Shown: positions 9,334 to 18,330, counted from the first letter of the stretch. The stretch is 64,000 bases of DNA from Cellvibrionaceae bacterium (GCA_021151825.1 JAGKWQ010000014.1:1-64000), one strand, 5' to 3'. Notes: generated by a model not told the origin, from the letters alone. Program-made: numbers and translations.

Positions 9334-10638
9334 TTACTCATAACAAAATTTCATGGGGGATAAAGGACGTGCGCGTAAACGCCGATTGAAATAGGCGAGG
9401 GACAATGCCATTAACAGCATTCCCAAAAAACCAAAGCTATAGCTGCCGGTGACGACAAAATCGATCCATTGCAATTGTGGTTGGATAAAATTTTTGAACA
9501 GCAAAATAACAATGGTGCCGATATACCCAAACGCATCGGCGACATAAATTAAAAAACCGGCGTTAGCAACGCTGCCACTAGCGGCCACCAGGCGATCAAA
9601 GAAAATGCAATTGAAGGGAATGTAACTCATGTAGAGGCCGGCATTTAATAGCAACATCCACCAAAGCCCGTTAATGATGTCTAATTGAAATAATGCCGTT
9701 GCTAGCGCAGACAGTGCGAACCCCGCAATCACCACCCAGTGTAATAAACAGAGCGCGCGCAAATTATTCGTGACCCACATGCTCAGCCACATAATTCCTA
9801 ATACCAATAACGCAATAGGAATACTGGTGGTGGCGAAAATTTCGGGTGCGTTGCCATAACCCAATTCAATCCACAATTCCGCCGCAAAATTATCGGTGAA
9901 ATCGCGAAATGCGGTGAGCAACATGTAAGTAAAAATCAGCGCGGTTAAACCCCATCCAAATTGTTGGTAAAATGCCTGGCGTTGTGCGCGGTCCATCGGG
10001 CGCCGTTCCCGGCGCTGTGCAATATCGTCTGGTGTCGGTGGTGGTGTTTGTGCGAGTAACCAAATGCAAATCATCACCAACGGTAAAAATAACGCACCGC
10101 ACACGGCGGGCATCCAGAACTCAGGAACACCTGCATCCACAATTAACCAGCGGCCAATGGTTTTTACGATGCCGGAACCGAAAATTAAACTCGTACACAA
10201 AATAGCGCCGAGCGCTTCAGTCACACGCCTGCCTTCGAGGTAACTGAATACCAAACCCCATACCAGTCCCAAAGGTAAACCGTTGGCAAACAGTGCGATG
10301 ATTTTTAATTCCGGAGGTAGCAACGCAAATAACACCAACATCAATTGCGCCCATAACACCAGCCCGATAAACCAGGAAAAGCGTTTTTCAGCGGTGATTT
10401 CCGAAATGACTTTTATGCCGATAAATTTCGATAACGCATAACCCAATACTTGCGCAATGAGCAATGCGGTTTTGAAATCCAGCGACCAATCCCAACCGGC
10501 AACATGATCAAATGTTGCCGCAGTAAATGGTTTGCGATAGGCATACATGCTGATGTACGTCATCATCGCCACGCCGCCGGTAAATAAAATAAATACCGGC
10601 GTTGTGCAGCGCTGCAAATAGCGATGTAAGGCAGTCAT
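9334..10638 (-). CDS. DUF5690 / MFS-like membrane transporter
   Basis: A 434-residue polytopic protein with about 12 hydrophobic helices. It begins after a short cytoplasmic N terminus with a first helix around VFILFTGGVAMMTYISMYAYRK. The YAYRKPFTAA segment and overall layout match the DUF5690 family, which resembles major facilitator transporters. It lies between the TonB receptor (5-bp gap) and the FAD oxidoreductase (8-bp gap), so the three are co-transcribed with phnX. A role in carrying the phosphonate substrate across the inner membrane is the natural reading, but no member with a known substrate is in view here. Confidence 0.8.
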   Translation of the reverse strand: MTALHRYLQRCTTPVFILFTGGVAMMTYISMYAYRKPFTAATFDHVAGWDWSLDFKTALLIAQVLGYALSKFIGIKVISEITAEKRFSWFIGLVLWAQLMLVLFALLPPELKIIALFANGLPLGLVWGLVFSYLEGRRVTEALGAILCTSLIFGSGIVKTIGRWLIVDAGVPEFWMPAVCGALFLPLVMICIWLLAQTPPPTPDDIAQRRERRPMDRAQRQAFYQQFGWGLTALIFTYMLLTAFRDFTDNFAAELWIELGYGNAPEIFATTSIPIALLVLGIMWLSMWVTNNLRALCLLHWVVIAGFALSALATALFQLDIINGLWWMLLLNAGLYMSYIPFNCIFFDRLVAASGSVANAGFLIYVADAFGYIGTIVILLFKNFIQPQLQWIDFVVTGSYSFGFLGMLLMALSLAYFNRRLRARPLSPMKFCYE

Positions 10639-10643
10639 GATGC

Positions 10644-13241
10644 TCAGAAACCAAACTTGATGCCGGCTTGCCCGCGCACGCCGTAATATTCAATTTGTTT
10701 CGGGCGATCACTGCTGCCGATGTAATAACTCAAGGGTTCATCAGTGAGATTATTGAGCTCCGCAAATACCATTAACTGTTCAGTGATTTGAAATGAGGTG
10801 CTGAAATCGACGCTGGTATAGTCACCATAGTAATTATCAAATTTGGCTTCCTCTCCGTGTTCTTCGATGTAAGCACCTTTCTGGTTAATCGCAATTCGCG
10901 CCGAAAAACGTCCGTCATCGTAATAAAACGTGATGTTGTATAACTCGTCGGCCTGGCGTGGAATAGGTACAGTACCGGAGCGACCATCAATGGTCATGGA
11001 CGAATTCATTGCTGTGAAATTGGTTTGTATTCCGGTATGGCGCAACAGACCGGGTAAAAAAGTAAACCGTTTATTCAGCGCGATTTCAGCACCGTAGAGT
11101 TTTGCATCGGCGCCATTTTCAGGACGGAAAAAATTCACGCCGGACTTGCCATTAAATTCACCGATGCTGCTGCTTTGGAAAATAGGATCGGTGATGTCCT
11201 TGTAAAAAAGCCCGCCGGATAACAAACCTATATCGCCAAAATAATGTTCGGCCATCAGGTCATAATTCCAACTGTAAGTCGGATCGAGTTGGGTGTTGCC
11301 GCTGAAAAACTCGTTGTCCGCTTCGGAATAGGTGCCGCCGGGATTAAGCGAGGCGAAATCGGGACGAGTGAAACTGCGAGTCGCTGACAACCGTAAATTG
11401 GTGTTGTCATTGATGTTGTATTTCACATGGACCGATGGTAATACAGAAACATAATCTTTCTTATCGTTGCTATTTTGTAAGCTGGATTTATTCGTCGCCG
11501 CATCCGTTACCAATACCTGTCCGGCAACTTCTGTGATGGTCTGCTCCAAACGCACACCGGAAATCAGATTCCATTGATCATTCAATTGCCAGGTTGCCAT
11601 ACCGTAAGCAGCTGTATGTTGTTCCTCGACATCGAAATTGCGACCCAATGCGGCACCGTTGGAAATCAACGCCGATTCACTGTCAACCAATACCAGATTA
11701 TGGCGGTTGGCGTTGTACCAATCACTCAGGTCTTTATTGGAAACCACTTTGGAAAAATGTTGTTGGTAAACGGGACCGATGTTTAAATCATCCAGATAAT
11801 CCGTGCGACCCGGCTGGTCAATTTGCTGGAAGTCAGCGAGTGTAGGTGCAGGGCCCGCCGCTTTATTCCACTCATAAAATTCATCGGCATAAGAAGCGGT
11901 GCGTTGCTTATCGCGATACTTTGCGCCGAATTTTAAGGCGAGATCATCGTTGATATCAGTATTGAAATTAACACTGGCAACCGCTTTATCTTTTTCTTCT
12001 ACGTGGACTTTATAAAGTTCGACCCAGGATAAAACTTCTTTGCGCGGGTCCATGGCAAAACCATCGGGCAAATGAGTGCTAATGGCATCGGCAGGGTCGC
12101 TGCCACCGTCAATGGTGTTATACGCATATTTTTTTCCGGTGCCGCGATCTTCAAGCCCGGTGTAGCCCACATTTTTTTGATCGAAACGAACCACAAAATA
12201 GGAATTGTCATCGCAATTGGGAATACAACCGTATTTAAATTCATTCGCATACGTTGCCAGGGTCCAATCCCAGCGACTGGCGTCACTAAGGTGATGTTCG
12301 CCACCGATCTGGTAACCGGTCATTTCGGTAATCAATTCGTTGTGAATGTTTTGTACTTCCACGCGATCCTTATCAAAACGGTAGCGGTGTTTGTAATGGG
12401 TTTCGTCATCAATCAGCGTGCCGTAAAGTGCGCGTGCTGTGAATTTATTGTCATCGTTGGGAGCAAATTCCATCGCTGCATTTAATCCGTAAGTTTCGCG
12501 CTCGCCGGTGTAATCGCGTAATTCCAAACGATAAATTCCCAAACCATCATCGCCTCTACGCGGTTCGTAATTGTCGGTTGCCCATGCGCGTTTCCATGCC
12601 GTACCGTTGACTAAAAAACCAAAACGTCCATCGTCAGTACGATTGCCATAAAGCACACTCGCGTTGTAACCACTGTGGTCATCCGCTTTTTCATTAAATG
12701 AATCTGCCAGAGAGATATGAAAAGTTTCCTGCTCCGGCGCGGTGCGGGTAATAAAATTGACACTGCCACCAATCGCATCGCCTTCCATATCAGCGGTTAA
12801 GGTTTTGGATACTTCGATGCGTTGGATCATTTCTGTTGGAAAAAAATCAAATGCAGTAGCGCGGCTGGTGGTTTCTTCTTCCGCAGTGGGAATGCGATCA
12901 CCATTTAACGTGGTGGAATTCCATTGCGAGGGCAGGCCGCGTACTGCCACAAAACGGCCTTCGCCCTGATCGCGTTCAATCGATACGCCCGGCACGCGCT
13001 GCAATGCTTCTGCCGCATTGCGATCCGGTAGCGTTGCCATATCGGTAGCGCTCACCACACTCATCACCCGGTTGGAATGTTGCTGGATTTCCAGTGCGCG
13101 TTGTTCGCCGCGCACCAAATGTCCGAGTACCTGGATTTCTTCTATTGCGGGATTATCACTGGTGGCTTCTTGGGCCACTAACGGTGCGCTCGCCAACGCA
13201 ATGGCCAATGCCAGGGGGTTGCGCAGAAGTAACGAATTCAT
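10644..13241 (-). CDS. TonB-dependent receptor, likely phosphonate-ester or aminophosphonate uptake
   Basis: This 865-residue outer-membrane receptor has a signal peptide (hydrophobic LALAIALASAPLVAQ). A TonB-box-like EEIQVLG follows, then a plug with DRNAAEALQRVPGVSIERDQGEG and VRGLP, and a barrel ending in GIKFGF. It matches the Xanthomonas/Caulobacter-type receptor group (TIGR01782), more often tied to organic nutrients than to iron. It heads the operon with the DUF5690 transporter, FAD oxidoreductase and phnX, which points to uptake of a phosphonate. A palindromic operator lies 59 bases upstream of the start. The ligand is inferred only. Confidence 0.9.
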   Translation of the reverse strand: MNSLLLRNPLALAIALASAPLVAQEATSDNPAIEEIQVLGHLVRGEQRALEIQQHSNRVMSVVSATDMATLPDRNAAEALQRVPGVSIERDQGEGRFVAVRGLPSQWNSTTLNGDRIPTAEEETTSRATAFDFFPTEMIQRIEVSKTLTADMEGDAIGGSVNFITRTAPEQETFHISLADSFNEKADDHSGYNASVLYGNRTDDGRFGFLVNGTAWKRAWATDNYEPRRGDDGLGIYRLELRDYTGERETYGLNAAMEFAPNDDNKFTARALYGTLIDDETHYKHRYRFDKDRVEVQNIHNELITEMTGYQIGGEHHLSDASRWDWTLATYANEFKYGCIPNCDDNSYFVVRFDQKNVGYTGLEDRGTGKKYAYNTIDGGSDPADAISTHLPDGFAMDPRKEVLSWVELYKVHVEEKDKAVASVNFNTDINDDLALKFGAKYRDKQRTASYADEFYEWNKAAGPAPTLADFQQIDQPGRTDYLDDLNIGPVYQQHFSKVVSNKDLSDWYNANRHNLVLVDSESALISNGAALGRNFDVEEQHTAAYGMATWQLNDQWNLISGVRLEQTITEVAGQVLVTDAATNKSSLQNSNDKKDYVSVLPSVHVKYNINDNTNLRLSATRSFTRPDFASLNPGGTYSEADNEFFSGNTQLDPTYSWNYDLMAEHYFGDIGLLSGGLFYKDITDPIFQSSSIGEFNGKSGVNFFRPENGADAKLYGAEIALNKRFTFLPGLLRHTGIQTNFTAMNSSMTIDGRSGTVPIPRQADELYNITFYYDDGRFSARIAINQKGAYIEEHGEEAKFDNYYGDYTSVDFSTSFQITEQLMVFAELNNLTDEPLSYYIGSSDRPKQIEYYGVRGQAGIKFGF

Positions 13242-13299
13242 GCTGTCGATCCGGTTGTTGGTTGTGTTGATTGGTGATTTCTATTTGCACTTAATTCAT

Positions 13300-13313
13300 C
13301 TGGTCTATACCAG
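13300..13313. promoter_or_regulatory. GntR/PhnF-type operator upstream of the TonB receptor operon
   Basis: CTGGTCTATACCAG contains TGGTCTATACCA, the exact reverse complement of the PhnF-type box TGGTATAGACCA. It lies 59 bases upstream of the receptor start codon, within the expected promoter zone. The HutC-type regulator encoded at 6521-7225 is the obvious candidate to bind it. Confidence 0.7.
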
Positions 13314-13510
13314 ATAATGAAGTCACCATAACCCAACAATATGTCAGTTCAATGACGGATAAATGACGATTTTGAGGACAGTTGCATGAGCAGGAAAAAT
13401 AGGACTAATCACTTTATAGAAACTATTACCTGTGGCTTTCGTCGCACGGAAGAAATTGTTGGTTGGCTGTAACATCAATGTCACTCGCCAGTCATATTGA
13501 TAGGTAATAT

Positions 13511-13533
13511 TGGACTAGACCAGATTTGGTCTA
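13511..13533. promoter_or_regulatory. Second GntR/PhnF-type operator, before the secreted phosphatase gene
   Basis: TGGACTAGACCA (13511-13522) matches the PhnF-type box at 10 of 12 positions. It overlaps a 7-bp perfect inverted repeat, TAGACCA/TGGTCTA with spacer GATT (13516-13533). It lies 33-55 bases before the phosphatase start codon. The 324-bp gap between the divergent genes holds both operators and no gene. Confidence 0.65.
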
Positions 13534-13565
13534 ACTTTTAATTAACGTATATAAGGAGGGTTCCT

Positions 13566-15353
13566 ATGTTGAACATACAGTTGCCGCGCCCATGGCGATC
13601 AGCAATGAAATTGTTATTAACCGGTGCGTTACTCAGCTGTGCAAGCTGGAGTAGTGCTGCACCGAAAGCGTTATTGATTGGTATCGATGGCGCGCAGTAC
13701 GAGCGTATCCAGGCACTCAATACGCCTAATTTTGATCGCTTGTATATCAACCGCGCTTACACCGGTGGTATTGCGGGTGAGTCCAGCCAGCAATCCACTT
13801 ATAGCGGTCCGGGTTGGTCCACAATTCTCACGGGGAATTGGGTTCACAAACATCAAGTCACATCCAACAGCTCAGGTCTTGCCAATCCCGCTTACCCGAG
13901 TATTTTCAAGCGACTTAAGCAGGCCAACAGCAATTTGAAAGTGGCGAGTATTGTTAACTGGGCTCCCATCAACACCCAATTTTTTACCAACGATGTTGCG
14001 CTAATTAATAAAGTCCAAAGTGGTTTGAGTGATACCAATGTAGTTACCGAAGCAATTTCATTTATGAACAGCGGCGGTGATTTTACGTTTGTGCATCTCG
14101 ACGGCCCTGACCACGCCGGTCACAGCTACGGTTTTGGTAGCAGTTACGATGCAAGCATCATCACCGCTGATCAACAACTCGGGCAATTGCTCAATGCAGT
14201 TGAGCAATTAAAACTAACAACGGGTGATGATTGGTTGGTATTGGTGACTACCGATCACGGCCGCGAAGCCACCGGTTTTAACCACGGCAATCAAACATTC
14301 AATGAAAAAACAATTTTTATTGCGAGCAATAAAATTCTCAATCAGGAATTCAGCCAACACGTCACTACATTGGCAAATACTGCATTCAATAATATTTACG
14401 GTTATGCCGCGCAAACATCAATTACGCCTACATTGCTGCGTCACATGGGCGTAGAGCCACAACGTACCTGGCAATTGGATGGTCTCCCATTAATTGGCAA
14501 TCTCGGCGTGCGTAAAGTCATGGCGGGCACCAATACCGATATCGCCTGGTATAGCGATAGCACCGGCACTGTGGATATTTATCGCAATGGAACCTATGTG
14601 GATAGCGCGCTGGCAACCAGTCTGGGATGGAATGATCCTGCGGTTGTGCAAGGTGTGCCTGATTATTCATTGGTATTGAATAACACGCCGGTAAGTTATC
14701 GCGGCGCGTTATCGAATGTTGATATCACCGCTATCCTGAATTGGAGTACCAGCCGCGCGTATTTTTTCCGCAGCGATAATCGTTACGTGCGTTACAACAA
14801 AACTGCCGATCAAAGTGATAGTGGTTATCCAGCCGATGTTACCAACAGCAACTGGCCGGGCTTGGGTAATTATAAAAATTTAATCACTGCCAGTTTTAAC
14901 GCGGAGAATGGAAAAAGTTATTTCTTTTTAAGTGATGGAAATTATATCCAGTACGATAACGCCACCGACAAAGCCGACACCGGTTATCCCAAACCAACCA
15001 ATAACACCAATTGGCCTGGCCTTGGTAATTACGCGCAAGATATTCGCGCAACCTTGCGTTGGACTGGCAACAAAGTGTTTTTCTTTTTCGCGAACGGAAC
15101 CTATTCGCGCTACGACCTGGTGAATAACAGTGTGGATAGCGGTTATCCAAAACCGGTTAACAACAGCACTTGGCCGGGCCTCGGAAATTATGCGACAGAA
15201 ATTACTGAAGCTGTTAAATGGAGCAATAGTCGAGCGTACTTTTTTCTGAGCAATCAGCGCTATATTCGTTACAGCATTACCGCTGATTCAGTGGATGCAG
15301 GTTATCCAGCTACCGTTAATAATACGAGCTGGCCGGGATTGTTGAATCCTTAA
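13566..15353 (+). CDS. Secreted alkaline-phosphatase-superfamily (NPP-like) hydrolase with C-terminal hemopexin repeats
   Basis: 595 residues, started by ATG 13566 with AAGGAGG seven bases upstream. A signal peptide (LLLTGALLSCASWSSAA) directs it to the periplasm or outside. Residues 35-330 are an alkaline phosphatase/nucleotide pyrophosphatase domain: IGIDGAQ metal ligand, GPGWSTILTG nucleophile region, HLDGPDHAGHSYG, TTDHGRE and NHGNQT metal-binding motifs. Residues 386-595 are four tandem hemopexin-like repeats. The enzyme probably cleaves a phosphate or phosphonate ester outside the cell. It is divergent to a phosphonate uptake/catabolism operon and shares operator-like sites with it. It may therefore release an aminophosphonate from an ester such as a phosphonolipid head group; this substrate is inference. 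A strong terminator follows. Confidence 0.88.
   Translation: MLNIQLPRPWRSAMKLLLTGALLSCASWSSAAPKALLIGIDGAQYERIQALNTPNFDRLYINRAYTGGIAGESSQQSTYSGPGWSTILTGNWVHKHQVTSNSSGLANPAYPSIFKRLKQANSNLKVASIVNWAPINTQFFTNDVALINKVQSGLSDTNVVTEAISFMNSGGDFTFVHLDGPDHAGHSYGFGSSYDASIITADQQLGQLLNAVEQLKLTTGDDWLVLVTTDHGREATGFNHGNQTFNEKTIFIASNKILNQEFSQHVTTLANTAFNNIYGYAAQTSITPTLLRHMGVEPQRTWQLDGLPLIGNLGVRKVMAGTNTDIAWYSDSTGTVDIYRNGTYVDSALATSLGWNDPAVVQGVPDYSLVLNNTPVSYRGALSNVDITAILNWSTSRAYFFRSDNRYVRYNKTADQSDSGYPADVTNSNWPGLGNYKNLITASFNAENGKSYFFLSDGNYIQYDNATDKADTGYPKPTNNTNWPGLGNYAQDIRATLRWTGNKVFFFFANGTYSRYDLVNNSVDSGYPKPVNNSTWPGLGNYATEITEAVKWSNSRAYFFLSNQRYIRYSITADSVDAGYPATVNNTSWPGLLNP
14721..15350 (+). repeat. Four tandem hemopexin-like repeats inside the phosphatase gene
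   Basis: Four units of about 52 codons. Each contains AYFF/SYFF-type strands, an R/Y-V/I-R/Q-Y-strand, D-S/T-GYP and then NWPGLGNY (TWPGLGNY in unit 3, SWPGLLNP in unit 4). Together they should close into a four-bladed propeller, the usual complete hemopexin fold. Confidence 0.85.
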
Positions 15354-15360
15354 TTACTCA

Positions 15361-15400
15361 TCCCCCGCGCAAGCCAAAATGCGCGGGGGATTATTATTAA
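15361..15400 (+). terminator. Rho-independent terminator after the phosphatase gene
   Basis: A 10-bp GC-rich perfect stem (TCCCCCGCGC with GCGCGGGGGA, loop of 10) is followed by TTATTATTAA. It begins eight bases past the stop codon and separates the phosphonate locus from the lipopeptide operon. Confidence 0.93.
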
Positions 15401-15507
15401 CTTTAAAATCTTAAGAAATTTACTCCTTAATTTTTCCAACGAATTTTACTAATAAATTTAATTTATCAAATTTTGCCTGGCCGATGTATGGATCGTTATC
15501 TATAGCG

Positions 15508-15522
15508 TACCCCATAGGGGTA
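15508..15522. promoter_or_regulatory. Perfect 15-bp palindrome, candidate operator
   Basis: TACCCC-ATA-GGGGTA is perfectly symmetric and lies in AT-rich surroundings, where six C and G pairs stand out. The arms resemble operators of the CsoR/RcnR metal-sensor family, but no such regulator is in the window. The binder is unknown. Confidence 0.45.
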
Positions 15523-15708
15523 TGGTTAATTTATTCTTTAACACAAAAATAAAATTTATTCATATATGAAATAGATGTTTTATTATTTATCGATAAATAA
15601 ATTAAAAATTTATTAAAAAAATTGAAACATTTGGTGGGTAATATGATTGTAACAGTCAAGGAGCGATGATAGGATCTAACGTTCATGGAGTGGGAATTAA
15701 ATAGTCAA

Positions 15709-15772
15709 GGCAGGGTAGTTCATAATTTTTGCTGAATTTCAGCATTGCTGTATCGTCTGCTCCCTGCTTTTT
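15709..15772 (+). other. Candidate structured leader RNA or attenuator
   Basis: GCAGGG (15710-15715) can pair with CCCTGC (15762-15767), which is followed directly by TTTTT. Inside this loop GCTGA/TCAGC (15731-15743) forms a second small stem. The arrangement is like a long terminator hairpin with a branch, about 315 bases before the first gene. It could end a small RNA or act as an attenuator for the operon. No known riboswitch family is recognised. Confidence 0.35.
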
Positions 15773-15821
15773 CTGGTATTCCTTCCTAAAATATACTTAT
15801 AAATTTTTCCATTTAAGTTTT

Positions 15822-15849
15822 ATATCAGTCCATTGGTTTTGACTGATAT
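15822..15849 (+). other. Hairpin in the operon leader
   Basis: ATATCAGTC and GACTGATAT make a perfect 9-bp stem with a 10-base loop. ATGTGTTTTTC follows, so weak termination or transcript protection is possible. Confidence 0.4.
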
Positions 15850-16086
15850 ATGTGTTTTTCTAATTTTATATTTATTTTCCGACTCTGTTTTCGGATGGGT
15901 TTTTATTGCCTTTTTTCAAGGTCGATGTATTTAAACTTTAGGTTGGGGGCGCGTTATTTAATGGTAGTTCACTTACCTTAAATATCCAGTGTCCAGCCGA
16001 TGAATTAAACGTATTTAATTTATTTTCCTTGAAAATTTACTGTATTTTTTCAGGGGCTAATTACTTAATTTTTTTGGATAGGGATC

Positions 16087-16929
16087 ATGAAGGTAGCAGT
16101 TATTGGTGCGGGCATCATGGGCGTTGATCTTGCCTTGGCATTGGTTGCTGCAGGGCATAAAGTCTTGCTCAAGGATATACATCAAGATGCGCTTGATTTT
16201 GCAAAACAAGCTATACCGCAAAAATTGCGTGGTTATAAGATGCTGAATCCCGCACTCAGGAATGTGAGTGTCGAAAGTGTTTTTGAATCAATTCACTTTG
16301 TGTTGACCTATGCAGGAATGGATCAGGTTGATTGGGTTGTTGAAAATATCCCTGAAGATGTTGAACTGAAAAAAAAGGTGTATCAGGAATTGGCTTCCGC
16401 TTGCAATAGCTCTGTTTATTACGGAGTTAATACAAGTTGTATATCGATCACAAAGATTGCCGCCGTTACACCGGATCCATCGCGGGTAATTGGAATGCAT
16501 TTTATGAACCCTGTGCCAATCAAAACCGGGGTTGAAGCCATACGCGGCTACCATACATCCGAAGAGACTATAGACGCAGCAAAACAATTTCTTAAGTCAA
16601 TGAATAAACAAATGATTTTGGTAAACGATTACCCCGGGTTTGTTGCCAATCGTTTATCGCATTTATTTATGAATGAAGCAGCATTTCTGGTTCAGGATCG
16701 GGTTGCAGACCCGGCGGCAATTGATGCAATTTTCAAGGAAGGTTATGGGCATAGTATGGGGCCATTGGAGACGGCTGACTTGATCGGATTGGATACTGTA
16801 GTGCTATCTCTGAAAGTACTTTATGAAAACTATCAAGATACTAAATTCAGATGTTGCCCATTACTACAAAAAATGGTGGATGCAGGCGATCTGGGTAGAA
16901 AGAGTGGTAAAGGATTTTACGTCTATTAA
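16087..16929 (+). CDS. 3-hydroxyacyl-CoA dehydrogenase family enzyme for hydroxymalonyl-ACP formation
   Basis: 280 residues with an N-terminal Rossmann motif (VIGAGIMGVDLALAL) and a C-terminal helical domain. GMHFMNPVP carries the catalytic histidine, and NDYPGFVANRL is the family signature. In zwittermicin, colibactin and related clusters, members of this family (ZmaG, ClbD) oxidise the ACP-bound extender alcohol to an aldehyde. An FkbH-like loader follows nine bases later, then an ACP and an acyl-CoA dehydrogenase, the standard four-gene set. The enzyme should therefore convert glyceryl-ACP toward hydroxymalonyl-ACP in the cytoplasm. It is the first gene of the operon, with AGGGA before the start. 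The alternative, ordinary fatty acid beta-oxidation, is unlikely given the neighbours. Confidence 0.9.
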   Translation: MKVAVIGAGIMGVDLALALVAAGHKVLLKDIHQDALDFAKQAIPQKLRGYKMLNPALRNVSVESVFESIHFVLTYAGMDQVDWVVENIPEDVELKKKVYQELASACNSSVYYGVNTSCISITKIAAVTPDPSRVIGMHFMNPVPIKTGVEAIRGYHTSEETIDAAKQFLKSMNKQMILVNDYPGFVANRLSHLFMNEAAFLVQDRVADPAAIDAIFKEGYGHSMGPLETADLIGLDTVVLSLKVLYENYQDTKFRCCPLLQKMVDAGDLGRKSGKGFYVY

Positions 16930-16943
16930 TTTGGGGAATGACG

Positions 16944-18023
16944 ATGCTGACGATCGATAAAGAAAGGATTTATCCTGCTTCATCCAACAATCAAAAGCTG
17001 CAGCCGATTAAATGTGTTGTATGGGACTTGGATAATACCGTATGGCACGGCGTATTAGCAGAAAATGATGAGCTTGTTTTGAAGGATGGTGTTGTCGATA
17101 TTATTGCGGCCCTTGATAAAAAAGGTGTACTTCAGTCCATTGCCAGCAAGAATAATTATGATGATGCAGTCAATAAGCTGGAGCAATTCGGGCTGCTTGA
17201 TTACTTTCTTTACCCTCAAATCAATTGGAATGCAAAGTCATCTTCCGTTGAGCTGATTTGTAAAAGTTTGAATATTGGTATCGATACATTCCTGTTTATT
17301 GACGATCAACCTTTTGAGCTTGAGGAAGTAAAGCTCGCTCATCCACACGTAGAAATTTTTGATGCTGCCGACTACCAATCGCTGATGGAGTTTACCCGTA
17401 TAGATTCTATTGCAGTAGCTGATGACGCAGCTATGCGCAGGGTTCGCTACCAGGAAGATATGAAGCGGCATCGTAGTGAGGAAGAGTTTGTAGGAACGCC
17501 AGAGGCTTTTCTCGCTTCTTTAAATATGGTTTTTACCATTTCAAAAGCATCCCCCGAGGACTTACTTAGGGCGGAAGAACTGACGGTTAGAACCAATCAA
17601 CTGAATTCAACGGGTATTACTTACAGTGCAGACGAATTATTTGAATTCATGCATTCAGATAAACATGAATTATTAATTTGTGAGTTGACTGATAAGTATG
17701 GCTCATATGGAAAAATTGGCCTGACACTAATAGAAAAATGTGAGTCCGTTGATGTAGTTAAGTTATTACTGATGTCGTGTCGTACAGCTGCTCGTGGAGT
17801 AGGTAGTGTATTACTCAGCTATTTAATGCGGCAGGCAAAATCACGCGGTAACTCGTTGCACGCAGAATTCAGAAGGACGGATCGTAATCGGCAAATGCTG
17901 GTTACCTATCAATTTTCAGGTTTCGTAGAACAAAGTCGAGATGCCGAAGGGAACATTTTATTTGAGCACAACCTAGCTGATATCCAGGAATATCCTGATT
18001 ATATAAAAGTTTTTCATCCGTAA
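16944..18023 (+). CDS. FkbH-like HAD protein, glyceryl-ACP synthase
   Basis: About 359 residues. The HAD core begins with VVWDLDNTVWHG, giving Asp28, Asp30 and Thr32 of DxDxT. FIDDQPFELEEV is a second HAD motif, and the C-terminal third has the GNAT-like fold of the FkbH group (TNQLNSTG, SCRTAARGVGSVLL). These enzymes take 1,3-bisphosphoglycerate, remove phosphate and load a glyceryl unit on a dedicated ACP, the first step to hydroxy- or methoxymalonyl-ACP. I favour ATG 16944 over ATG 16938, because GGGGA at 16933-16937 leaves no spacing for the earlier codon. The ACP gene follows 40 bases downstream. This gene distinguishes the pathway from the serine-derived aminomalonyl route, which lacks it. 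Confidence 0.92.
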   Translation: MLTIDKERIYPASSNNQKLQPIKCVVWDLDNTVWHGVLAENDELVLKDGVVDIIAALDKKGVLQSIASKNNYDDAVNKLEQFGLLDYFLYPQINWNAKSSSVELICKSLNIGIDTFLFIDDQPFELEEVKLAHPHVEIFDAADYQSLMEFTRIDSIAVADDAAMRRVRYQEDMKRHRSEEEFVGTPEAFLASLNMVFTISKASPEDLLRAEELTVRTNQLNSTGITYSADELFEFMHSDKHELLICELTDKYGSYGKIGLTLIEKCESVDVVKLLLMSCRTAARGVGSVLLSYLMRQAKSRGNSLHAEFRRTDRNRQMLVTYQFSGFVEQSRDAEGNILFEHNLADIQEYPDYIKVFHP

Positions 18024-18063
18024 ATTGTCATTTTAAATAGTTATTGTTAGGGAAAGGAATTTT

Positions 18064-18330
18064 ATGCGCTATTCAGAACCACTAGTCCGCGAAAAAATTC
18101 GCCAATTTATCATTGCCAACATGAATAGCTTTGAAGAGATTGAGCTTTTAGATAGTGACAATATTTTTCAGAGCGGCTTTGTGAGTTCAATTTTTGCTAT
18201 GCGTTTGCTCAATTTTATTGAGAAGGAATTTTCAGTACAAATTCCCGACGATGATATTTTGCTTAAAAACTTCAGCTCTGTTGATGTGATGAACGAGATG
18301 GTTTCCCGTTTGCAATCTGAAACGGCTTAA
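18064..18330 (+). CDS. Discrete acyl carrier protein for the hydroxymalonyl unit
   Basis: 88 residues of the ACP fold. The carrier motif is NIFQSGFVSSIFAMRLL, and Ser42 is the probable phosphopantetheine site. This GFV(S/N)S form is usual for ACPs that work with FkbH-type loaders and differs from the DSL of common ACPs. GGAAAGGA precedes the start. It lies between the FkbH-like gene and the acyl-CoA dehydrogenase gene, so the glyceryl group should be loaded and oxidised on it and then passed to a module by an acyltransferase. Confidence 0.92.
   Translation: MRYSEPLVREKIRQFIIANMNSFEEIELLDSDNIFQSGFVSSIFAMRLLNFIEKEFSVQIPDDDILLKNFSSVDVMNEMVSRLQSETA

Larger units (their letters stand above)
15391..16086 (+). 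promoter_or_regulatory. Long AT-rich gene-free leader upstream of the NRPS-PKS operon
   Basis: About 700 bp without any supported gene, visibly richer in A and T than its flanks. It should hold the operon promoter. It contains a perfect palindrome (15508-15522), a GC-clamped structure with a T run (15709-15772) and a 9-bp hairpin (15822-15849), each listed separately. I could not choose a promoter with confidence. The last 60 bases end in a good ribosome site (AGGGA) for the first gene. Confidence 0.6.
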
